Shown here piece by piece: positions 57,704 through 64,000 of a stretch of DNA of 64,000 nucleotides. Position numbers and translations under genes: made by a program. Position 1 is the first letter of the stretch. Every line of letters starts with the position of its first letter. Source of the stretch: Phenylobacterium sp. (lineage in GTDB: Bacteria > Pseudomonadota > Alphaproteobacteria > Caulobacterales > Caulobacteraceae); contig NZ_PNLB01000017.1 of the NCBI RefSeq assembly GCF_013822795.1, forward strand, positions 55,653 to 119,652. The letters run 5' to 3'. Below the pieces are notes generated by a model. That model saw only the letters and a program-made list of their open reading frames with translations. It searched no databases and was not told where the DNA came from.

Positions 57704-57877
57704 TCAGACGGGACGCTGCTGGTCCAGCTCGCGCAGACGCTTGAGGCCGTGCGCGTCGGTGGCGTGCCAAAGGGCGGGCAAGAAACGCCGCAAGCCGCTG
57801 CGCCAGCGCTTGCGATAGCGCCAGCCGTCGCCGTCGGGGGCGATGTCGAGTTCGTAGGCCGGAGGCGCCTTGTCCAT
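57704..57877 (-). CDS. hypothetical small protein, 57 residues
   Basis: A 57-residue reading frame begins MDKAPPAYELDIAPDGDGWR and ends LKRLRELDQQRPV. A GAGG lies 7-8 nt before ATG 57877, and the frame has the GC-rich third-position pattern of its neighbours. It contains a positively charged, Trp-containing middle (YRKRWRSGLRRF). Convergent with the lipoprotein gene with touching stops. Family unknown. Confidence 0.6.
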   Translation of the reverse strand: MDKAPPAYELDIAPDGDGWRYRKRWRSGLRRFLPALWHATDAHGLKRLRELDQQRPV

Positions 57878-57943
57878 CTTTGATCCTCACCGCGGTCCGT
57901 TGCGACGTGGCGAGCAGGATCGGCGCCAGCCGGCCCAGCAGGG

Positions 57944-58351
57944 TCAGCGGTCGTCGCGCAGATAGACGACGTTCGAGCGGCTAGCGCTCATCAGGTGGCC
58001 AATCAGGAAACCGGCCAGCGCGGCGGCGGCAAGCGCCACGTACGGCCGCTCATGCACGAACACGTCGGCTTCCTCGGCGCGCTGCTTGGCCTGCACCTTC
58101 AGCTTGCCGTATTGAATCTCGGCCTCGCGGCGGGCCTTGCCGACGTTATCTTCCACTACCGAGCGAGCGTCCCGCGCGAAGGTGGTCGCCGCTTCGGCCA
58201 AGGCGCCGGATGCGGCCACGGCGCTCTTCTGGGCGCGCTTGGCGGCGCGCTTGGTTTCGGCGCGGACGTCGCCGGCGGCGTCCTTGAGGGTCTCGGCGGC
58301 TTCGCGCACGGCCTCGCGGGCCTCGCCGTTGGTTCCATAGGCGTTGGTCAT
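57944..58351 (-). CDS. DUF883/ElaB-like membrane-anchored protein
   Basis: 135 residues. A long charged coiled-coil region (about 12-100, AETLKDAAGDVRAETKRAAK...) leads to one C-terminal membrane helix (about 107-125, VALAAAALAGFLIGHLMS). This matches DUF883 (ElaB/YqjD/YgaM), proteins that anchor ribosomes or stress factors to the inner membrane in E. coli. Start ATG 58351; a longer in-frame reading has unrelated sequence. Stress-related role is by analogy. Confidence 0.78.
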   Translation of the reverse strand: MTNAYGTNGEAREAVREAAETLKDAAGDVRAETKRAAKRAQKSAVAASGALAEAATTFARDARSVVEDNVGKARREAEIQYGKLKVQAKQRAEEADVFVHERPYVALAAAALAGFLIGHLMSASRSNVVYLRDDR

Positions 58352-58600
58352 GGGTGCTCTCCGCTCGGTGGACGCGCCGCGCCCTGTTCTCCTGGGGGTG
58401 AGCCCTTGAAACGAGAGCGGAAAGCGAGGGTTCCGGTCAGCCCGGCGAAAAGGCGCCGGGACGGCGCAGGCGCCACGCGGCGCAAAAAACCTAGGCGCCG
58501 ACATCAATCTGACATTGCGCTGCAGCAGAATAGGGGTACCTCGACTTTTGCAAGTGCACAGTTGCGTAGACCCTCAGCGGGTCAAATTGAGGCAATTCCG

Positions 58601-58813
58601 ATGATCATGACGTCCCTTCGCGTTTTCCCCAGCCTCTTCATCGGTCGGCGCGAAGTCCTCCAGGCGGTCGAAAGCCCGGTGGTCTCCGACAGTGAGACCG
58701 GTTCGGCCTTCCTCTGCGGCGCCTGCGAAGAGGTCGTGATGACCGGCCGCGACCGCGCCGAAATGCGCGACGTGGTCGTGAAGTGCCGCTGCGGCGAGTA
58801 CAACCAGCTCTAA
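58601..58813 (+). CDS. small zinc-ribbon-like protein
   Basis: 70 residues. A pair C39/C42 in LCGAC and a second pair C62/C64 in KCRCG could bind one zinc, like a rubredoxin-type ribbon with an irregular CxC knuckle. GAGG precedes ATG 58601. Overlaps the end of the protease gene on the other strand by 4 nt. Function unknown. Confidence 0.62.
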   Translation: MIMTSLRVFPSLFIGRREVLQAVESPVVSDSETGSAFLCGACEEVVMTGRDRAEMRDVVVKCRCGEYNQL

Positions 58814-60450
58814 ATCGCGACGATCCAGTCGCCGGTCAGGCTGGCCGCCGCCACGCCGACCAACACCATCTGGGCCCCGCCGCTCAGTGATATGACGACG
58901 TCCGCGCCGACCTGGGTCACCGTCCAGGTCGCGCCCTCGCCGATGAGCACGCGGTCGCCCTCCGCGCGGCTGAAGTCCATGACACGGTCCACGCCGGCGT
59001 CGCCCCAGGTGTGGAAGCTGTCAGCGCCGGCGCCGCCCCAAATGGTGTCGTCGCCGCGATCGCCCGACATCCAGTCATCGCCAGCCTCGCCGTACATGAT
59101 GTCGTTGTGCTGGCCGCCGCGCATGATGTCGGCGCCGAGGCCGCCGTACGTCGTGTCGTCGCCCATGTTGCCATAGACGAGGTCGGCGCCGTTCTCGCCG
59201 AACAGCAGGTCGTTGTGCTGGCCCCCGACCACCCAGTCGTCGCCCTCGCCGCCATAGGCGGTGTCCGCGCCCTGGTTGCCATGGATGTCGTCGAACTCGG
59301 CGCCGCCGACGATGTAGTCGTCGCCCGTCTCGCCGCGCAGGAAGTCCTGGCCATCGCCGCCGTTCAGACTGTCGGAACCGACGCCGCCATAGAGATCGTC
59401 GTCGCCGGCCCCCCCGCTGAGGGTGTTGGCCGCGGCGTTGCCGCTGATGGTGTCGGCCCCGCTGCCGCCGACGGCGTTCTCGATCGTCACGCCGATCGCG
59501 ACGGCGACGTTGCCGACTAGGCCGCCGACATTCGAGAACGCACCCTCGTGCAGGTCGATGAGCTGATGAGCGGTAAAGCCTGAGAAGTCGAACGTGTCGA
59601 CGCCGCCGGCGTCCCAAACCGCGAAGATCAGCTTCTGGCCAGAGGCGATGGCGTCGAACCAGGGCCGCCCGGCGGTGGCGTTGAAGCCATAGACGGTGTC
59701 GCCGGTCCGGGTCGACATGTTGGCCCCGTACTCGAGTTGGACGGCGGCGATGTCGTCAAGCAGCGGCGCGGCCGAGTAGCGACCGCCGAAGTAGGCCCCA
59801 GTGTTCTGCTCGCCGAAGTAGCTCATCACCGTGAACTGCCGGGAGTCTTCGTAATAGAGCGCGTCGGCGGCGTAGGTGGGCGTGCCTTCGTCGGCGTACT
59901 CGGTCGGGTGGGCCAAGCCGATGGCGTGGCCGATCTCGTGCACCAGCACCATCGCCCCGTAATTGCCGATCGCCGGGTTGCCGTTGGTCCCCAGGGTGAC
60001 GTTCACCCACACGTCGCCGGACCGGGAGGCCGGCGCGGTCGAGCCAGGATAGTAGGCGAAGGCGCTGGAACCCTCGGAGCCGCTCGCATAGTTGCCGAAC
60101 AGGATGGTGGCGGAGTCCGAATACGCCGCCTCGTTAGCGGATCCGACGCCGACCCGCATGAAGCGGATGTTGGCGACGTCGCTCCAACCGTGGAGGGCTA
60201 GCTCGGTCTGGGCGATCTGGGCTGCGTTGAAGCGCGAGAAGCCGGCGGTGTCGTCCGGCATGGTGGCAGGGGCGCTGGCGCGGTAGGCGTAAGTCACGGT
60301 CGCCGACGCGCCCAGCACGCCCGACCAGCCTGCCTCGCCGCGGATGATCTGGTCGGCGGCCTGCGCCACCGTGTAGCTTTGCTTGCCGTCGACGAGGCCG
60401 CCGCGGGAGTCGGCGTTCAGGAAGTATTGCGGGGCGGACTCAAGCGACAT
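58810..60450 (-). CDS. serralysin-type RTX metalloprotease (M10)
   Basis: 546 residues. Zinc motif HEIGHAIGLAHP gives H171, E172, H175 and H181, and the Met-turn is VMSYF (M209), as in metzincins. Several RTX nonapeptides follow (about 330-500, for example GGAGDDDLYGGVGSDSLNGG), which bind Ca2+ and favour type I secretion. The C-terminus (VLVGVAAASLTGDWIVAI) is short and hydrophobic, as in type I signals. No ABC exporter or inhibitor gene is adjacent. No Sec signal. Probably secreted to the medium. Confidence 0.92.
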   Translation of the reverse strand: MSLESAPQYFLNADSRGGLVDGKQSYTVAQAADQIIRGEAGWSGVLGASATVTYAYRASAPATMPDDTAGFSRFNAAQIAQTELALHGWSDVANIRFMRVGVGSANEAAYSDSATILFGNYASGSEGSSAFAYYPGSTAPASRSGDVWVNVTLGTNGNPAIGNYGAMVLVHEIGHAIGLAHPTEYADEGTPTYAADALYYEDSRQFTVMSYFGEQNTGAYFGGRYSAAPLLDDIAAVQLEYGANMSTRTGDTVYGFNATAGRPWFDAIASGQKLIFAVWDAGGVDTFDFSGFTAHQLIDLHEGAFSNVGGLVGNVAVAIGVTIENAVGGSGADTISGNAAANTLSGGAGDDDLYGGVGSDSLNGGDGQDFLRGETGDDYIVGGAEFDDIHGNQGADTAYGGEGDDWVVGGQHNDLLFGENGADLVYGNMGDDTTYGGLGADIMRGGQHNDIMYGEAGDDWMSGDRGDDTIWGGAGADSFHTWGDAGVDRVMDFSRAEGDRVLIGEGATWTVTQVGADVVISLSGGAQMVLVGVAAASLTGDWIVAI

Positions 60451-60550
60451 GGGCAGGCTCCGGACGCCTCTGGTGGGCGCGTGCGGCAGATCAGGCTACG
60501 GGGCGCCGTGATGCGATCTCGCTTCTAGCGCGATGAACTTGCAAAACAAT

Positions 60551-61174
60551 TTACTCCGGCGTGGCGGCTCCCCACTCGTTCCATCCAGCGATGCGCGGGG
60601 TTCCGGGCAGATACATCGTCTGCGACCGTTCGATGCGAAAGCCGGCGTCCGCGATCGCGCGGGTCACCGGCCGGGTCAGGTGGCATCCGCCGGCCAGACG
60701 CTTCCACAGCGGCTCGATCCGCCGCTGCCATTTGGCGACATCGGGGTCGGGGGCCAGGCCGTGCTCGCAATAGAGCAATCGTCCGCCGGGCTTCAGCACC
60801 CGGCGCGCCTGGGCCAGGGCCGCGGCTGGAGTGTGCACCGAGCAAAGGGTGAACGTGCAGACCACGGTGTCGAACTCGCCGTCCGCAAACGGAAGCGCCT
60901 CGGCCGTCCCGTCTGCGATCGTGACTTCCAGCCGCGGATCCCGCGGCGCGGCCATGGCCTGGGCGCGCAGCTCGGCGGCCGGATCGACCCCCGCCACGCT
61001 GGCGACCTTGTCGGCGTCGTAGAGCGCCAGGTTCAGGCCCATGCCGACGCCGAACTCCAGCACCCTGCCTTCGGCTAGCGGCACGATCTTGGCGCGTTGC
61101 TTCATCATGGGCGGCGAAGCGCACGCACAGGTCAGCAGCTTGGGCAGGATCCGGCGTTCGTAGAAGCTAGCCAT
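60551..61174 (-). CDS. class I SAM-dependent methyltransferase
   Basis: 207 residues. Motif I is VLEFGVGMGLNLALYD, motif II is in FDTVVCTFTLCSV, and motif III is LKPGGRLLYCEHG, with the UbiE/METTL7-like end. N-terminal MASFYERRILPKLLTCACAS is typical of small soluble members. Substrate unknown. Starts near 61174 with the neighbouring kinase-receiver gene on the same strand 40 bp upstream. Confidence 0.83.
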   Translation of the reverse strand: MASFYERRILPKLLTCACASPPMMKQRAKIVPLAEGRVLEFGVGMGLNLALYDADKVASVAGVDPAAELRAQAMAAPRDPRLEVTIADGTAEALPFADGEFDTVVCTFTLCSVHTPAAALAQARRVLKPGGRLLYCEHGLAPDPDVAKWQRRIEPLWKRLAGGCHLTRPVTRAIADAGFRIERSQTMYLPGTPRIAGWNEWGAATPE

Positions 61175-61213
61175 GCGCCGACGATGGCCCCAGTTGGCGG
61201 GCGCGACTAGCCC

Positions 61214-62320
61214 TTACGCGGCTTCAGCGTCGTTCGAGCCGCCGAGGTTTTCCTGCAGCGTGCGCAGCAGGTGCTCCGGCTTCATCGGCTTTTCGACCAC
61301 GCCGTTCATGCCCGCCTTCAGATAGCCGGCGGCGTCCTCGGGATCGGCGTTGGCGGTCAGGGCGATGATCGGCACGCGCCCTGCGGGGCCGGGCAGGGAT
61401 CGGATCTCGCGCGTGGCGGTCACGCCGTCCATGCGCGGCATCTTGATGTCCATCAGGATCAGGTCGAAGCGGCCGGTGCGGGCGGCTTCCACCGCCTCGA
61501 CGCCGTCGGTCGCCGACTCCGATGTGCAGTCGAACATCTCGCAGAGGGTTTCGGCGACCATTCGATTGGTGGCGTTGTCATCGACCACCAGGATGTGCGC
61601 GGCGCGCGCGGTCTGGCCCAGGGTCTCCTCGGCCGGGATTTCTTCGTGGGCGGTCGGTACGGCGACCTCGAAGACCAGGGTCTCGCCCGTCCCGACATTG
61701 GCCTCGGCGCGGACCTGCCCGTTCATGGCGTCGACGATCTTGCGGCTGAGCGCGACGCCCAGCGCGGTTTCCAGCCCGAAGAGGGCCTCGATTTCACGCA
61801 GGTCCAGCGCCCGGTCGCCCATCACCCGGTCGGCCGCGCCGCGGATGCGGCCTTCCAGCTGGGTGGAGTCGCCTTCGGTGACCGCCTTCAGCGTCGCCTC
61901 GACCGCCCCGCGGCGAACCCCGGCGAGGGCCTGGGCGATGAAGGCGTCGAAAATCTGGTTGATGCGCCCGCTGTCGACCATGACCAGGGCGTCTGGATCA
62001 CCGTCATAGGAGACCAGTAGGGTGACGCCTCCGTCGGTGGCGCGTTCTTCCCAGCGGGCCTGAACGTCGTCGGCCAGTTCGGCCGCTCGTCGCGGCTGCA
62101 GATCGAACGACAAGCCGTCCGAGGCGGCTGCTTTCAGATCGGACGATGACACCAGGATCTGGCGCACAGCGCGGGCGGCCTCGGTGACGCCGGCGACGCA
62201 CGCCTGGGCGTCCGCGCCCATCGGTTGGCGCGCAAGGCGTTCAGCAAGGGCCAGAACGCCTTCCATCTGCTGATGGATTTCGCTCGTGACACGCTCGTAG
62301 AAGAACTCGGGCAGGGACAT
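61214..62320 (-). CDS. degenerate histidine-kinase-like protein with receiver domain
   Basis: 368 residues. The N-terminal helical pair (about 1-60) resembles a HisKA/dimerisation region, but the usual H-E-x-x-T/N-P is absent; only H16 in SEIHQQMEGV lies near the place. A following ATPase-like region has few recognisable N and G boxes (GALxxxLSRKIVDAMNGQV). The C-terminal receiver is good: LVVDDN, phospho-acceptor Asp in LILMDIKMP, and Lys in VEKPMKP. It may take phosphate from another kinase rather than autophosphorylate. The start is uncertain (62320 or 62356). Confidence 0.75.
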   Translation of the reverse strand: MSLPEFFYERVTSEIHQQMEGVLALAERLARQPMGADAQACVAGVTEAARAVRQILVSSSDLKAAASDGLSFDLQPRRAAELADDVQARWEERATDGGVTLLVSYDGDPDALVMVDSGRINQIFDAFIAQALAGVRRGAVEATLKAVTEGDSTQLEGRIRGAADRVMGDRALDLREIEALFGLETALGVALSRKIVDAMNGQVRAEANVGTGETLVFEVAVPTAHEEIPAEETLGQTARAAHILVVDDNATNRMVAETLCEMFDCTSESATDGVEAVEAARTGRFDLILMDIKMPRMDGVTATREIRSLPGPAGRVPIIALTANADPEDAAGYLKAGMNGVVEKPMKPEHLLRTLQENLGGSNDAEAA

Positions 62321-62445
62321 GAACGCCAGCGTCCAAAGGGAACTTATGCTCAGCATGGGCCTAAGCGCTTGCGGAGACGTTAAATTCCACCCAGGGTTAG
62401 CGCAAATTGACGCTATGTCGAAAAGGGCGGGTCGGGTTCCCGACA

Positions 62446-62477
62446 GCAAAAGGGCGGCGGGATATCCCGCCGCCCTT
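62446..62477 (-). terminator. rho-independent terminator of the last receptor gene
   Basis: AAGGGCGGCGGG (62450-62461) and CCCGCCGCCCTT (62466-62477) form a perfect 12-bp stem with a 4-nt loop. On the minus strand it is followed by TTTTGC. It lies 23 bp after the receptor stop (62501) and before the start of the kinase-like gene. Confidence 0.85.
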
Positions 62478-62500
62478 CGCCGTTCCAGGGTTGGTGCGCT

Positions 62501-64000
62501 TTAGAAGCGGTATTGCAGCTCGACGCCGTAGGTGCGCGGCTGGATCAGGCCGCGGGTGATCGCGGTGCTGGTCTGGCGCAGATAGGTCGCACCGCCGACC
62601 GACAGCCCGGTGTTCGGGTTGGCGAACACCGCCGTCGGGTTGGTCGACGACGTCGAGGTGAAGCCCTCTTCGTCGGTCACGTTCTTCACGTAGCCGATGA
62701 GCGAATAGCGGTCGGCAGCGTCCTTCCACAGCACCCGCAGGTCGGCGGTGCCGTAGGCCGGCACGGCGAAGTCGGGGTTGTCGAAGGGCTGGTAGGTGGT
62801 CTCGTCGGTCCAGGTGTAGCTGCCCGAGAGGACCAGCGAGCCCGGCTCGAAGTCGAAGGTGTAGTTGGCGTTCAGCGCGAACTTGTTCTCCGGCGACTGG
62901 TAGATCTTCGATCCGGCCAGGTCCTGGAAGACCAGCAGCACGCCATTGGTCACCGCGGTGCCGCCCGACGGACGGGCCGTCGACTTCAGAGCGCTGGGGT
63001 CCGCCGGGTCGTAGAAGCAGCAGCCCTTGGTGATCTCGGTGTGCAGGTAGCCGTACGAGGCCGAGATCTGCAGCGGCTGGATCGGCTGCCACATGGCTTC
63101 CAGTTCCAGGCCGTAGGCTTCGGCGTCGACGTTGACAAAGTTGTTCGAAGCCGAGGTGCCGGCCGCGTTCAGCTGCGACAGGTTCAGCTGCAGGCCTTCG
63201 AAGTCATTGTAGAAGGCCGAGGCGTTGAGGATCAGGCGCCCGCCGATGGTCTGCTTCAGGCCGATTTCGTAAGCGTTGACCGTCTCTTCGTCGGCGGTCG
63301 GCTTCGGGGCCAGGGTGCCGAGCAGGAAGCCGCCCGACTTATAGCCGCGGCTGTACTTGGCGTAGACCAGGGTGTCGTCGTTCGGCGTCCAGTCGAGGTT
63401 CAGGGTGCCGGTGACGGCGCTCCATTCGTCAGACAGGTTGCGGAAGTTCTGCACGCCCGGACGGGTCGGGTCCATGTCGCTGGAGACGTCCACCGCGGCG
63501 GGGCCGAACGCGCCGGCCGGGTTGAACAGCACCAGGCGCTGGCTCTCGAAGCCGTCCTTCTGGTCCTTGGTGTAGCGCAGGCCGCCGGTCAGCGCCCACT
63601 GGTCGTTGAACTCGTACGTCGCCTGGCCGAACGCGGCCCACGCCTTGGATTCCAGTTCGGCGTTGTTGTCGGCGAAGTTGCGGGTCGGGTTGGTCGACGG
63701 CAGGCCGGCCGCCGCGAGGCTGGCGACGGCGGCCGCCGCACCGTTGATCGAGCCGTAGTAGAAGCTCGGCGTGGCCAGTTGCGCCTGCAGCGGGCTGCCC
63801 AGCTGGATGCGCTGCTTGTACTCTTCCTTGTACTGGTAGAGGCCGAGGATCCAGTTCAGCGGGCCGTCGCTGTTCGAGGAGAGGTTGATCTCGTTCGAAT
63901 AGTACTTCTTGTGCTCGTCGAAGTCGGTGGTGTGGTCGCTGAAGACCTGCGTGTTGAGCGGACCCGACGCATATGAGGTCGTGCGGTTGGTGCCGTCGTA
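62501..64000 (-). CDS. TonB-dependent receptor, C-terminal part (5' end outside window)
   Basis: The open frame runs through the right edge, so only about 499 C-terminal residues are seen. They are a beta-barrel with alternating strands and loops (LTGGLRYTKDQKDGF, YSRGYKSGGFLLGTL), ending in Phe (YGVELQYRF), as in outer-membrane receptors of the CirA/FecA-like group. Many Tyr/Asn/Thr and the terminal Phe fit. An internal ATG at 63532 would give only a partial barrel and is not the start. Substrate cannot be read. Confidence 0.87.
   Translation of the reverse strand, partial: YDGTNRTTSYASGPLNTQVFSDHTTDFDEHKKYYSNEINLSSNSDGPLNWILGLYQYKEEYKQRIQLGSPLQAQLATPSFYYGSINGAAAAVASLAAAGLPSTNPTRNFADNNAELESKAWAAFGQATYEFNDQWALTGGLRYTKDQKDGFESQRLVLFNPAGAFGPAAVDVSSDMDPTRPGVQNFRNLSDEWSAVTGTLNLDWTPNDDTLVYAKYSRGYKSGGFLLGTLAPKPTADEETVNAYEIGLKQTIGGRLILNASAFYNDFEGLQLNLSQLNAAGTSASNNFVNVDAEAYGLELEAMWQPIQPLQISASYGYLHTEITKGCCFYDPADPSALKSTARPSGGTAVTNGVLLVFQDLAGSKIYQSPENKFALNANYTFDFEPGSLVLSGSYTWTDETTYQPFDNPDFAVPAYGTADLRVLWKDAADRYSLIGYVKNVTDEEGFTSTSSTNPTAVFANPNTGLSVGGATYLRQTSTAITRGLIQPRTYGVELQYRF

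Noticed and set aside
62513..63976. 487-residue plus-strand frame at the right end
   Set aside because: Antisense to the TonB receptor barrel, with composition like other shadows.

Overview
The window looks like a chromosome segment of a Caulobacteraceae-type alphaproteobacterium (Caulobacter/Phenylobacterium group). This is inferred from high GC, dense coding on both strands with many 4-nt overlaps, abundant TonB-dependent receptors, GTTC-N7-GTTC type SOS spacing, and the family content. No rRNA, CRISPR array or complete insertion sequence was seen. Species cannot be fixed from sequence alone.

Layout. 1-3.3 kb is the right end of an integrated element: a large tyrosine recombinase, a secreted/membrane nuclease-like protein, and a 3' fragment of tRNA-Leu(CAA) marking the junction. 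3.3-6.4 kb holds a TetR regulator and a TonB-dependent receptor sharing a perfect palindromic operator; the receptor's 5' end seems disturbed by a G6 homopolymer. 6.4-11.9 kb (minus strand) is a compact siderophore-uptake operon: receptor, DUF3649, PepSY reductase-like protein, DUF3325, ferredoxin-NADP reductase, with a candidate Fur box. 11.9-16.7 kb is a copper module: copA-cueR plus two methyltransferases (one frameshifted), divergent from a CopZ-like chaperone, with two CueR-type promoters back to back. 16.7-22.8 kb holds envelope and housekeeping genes (lipoproteins, patatin, MAPEG, EamA transporter, TPR protein, zinc peptidase). 22.8-27 kb has a TetR/membrane-protein pair divergent from a flavin amine oxidase, then a D-cysteine desulfhydrase/aspartate racemase pair. 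27.5-29.5 kb is a TPP riboswitch and thiC. 29.6-42.4 kb is mixed: a Qnr-like pentapeptide protein, a CHASE4-like hybrid kinase, HAD hydrolase, acyl-CoA synthetase, uvrC, pgsA, GST, P450 and pirin. 42.4-46.5 kb is an Lrp/AsnC regulator divergent from a fused indolepyruvate ferredoxin oxidoreductase. 46.6-53 kb holds a serine hydrolase, FAD oxidoreductase, PQQ-type sugar dehydrogenase and a glycosyltransferase-asparagine synthetase pair. 53-57 kb is accessory in character: tRNA-Met followed by an orphan 936-residue phage-flavoured gene with a strong sigma-70 promoter abutting an alphaproteobacterial LexA-type box. 57-64 kb has small lipoprotein/DUF883/zinc-ribbon genes, a serralysin-type RTX protease, a methyltransferase, a degenerate kinase-receiver protein and the 3' part of another TonB-dependent receptor.

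The most unusual items are the putative SOS-controlled orphan gene beside tRNA-Met, the island end in tRNA-Leu, two probable single-base frameshifts (receptor signal peptide at 4188-4193; methyltransferase near 13120), and the paired CueR promoters.
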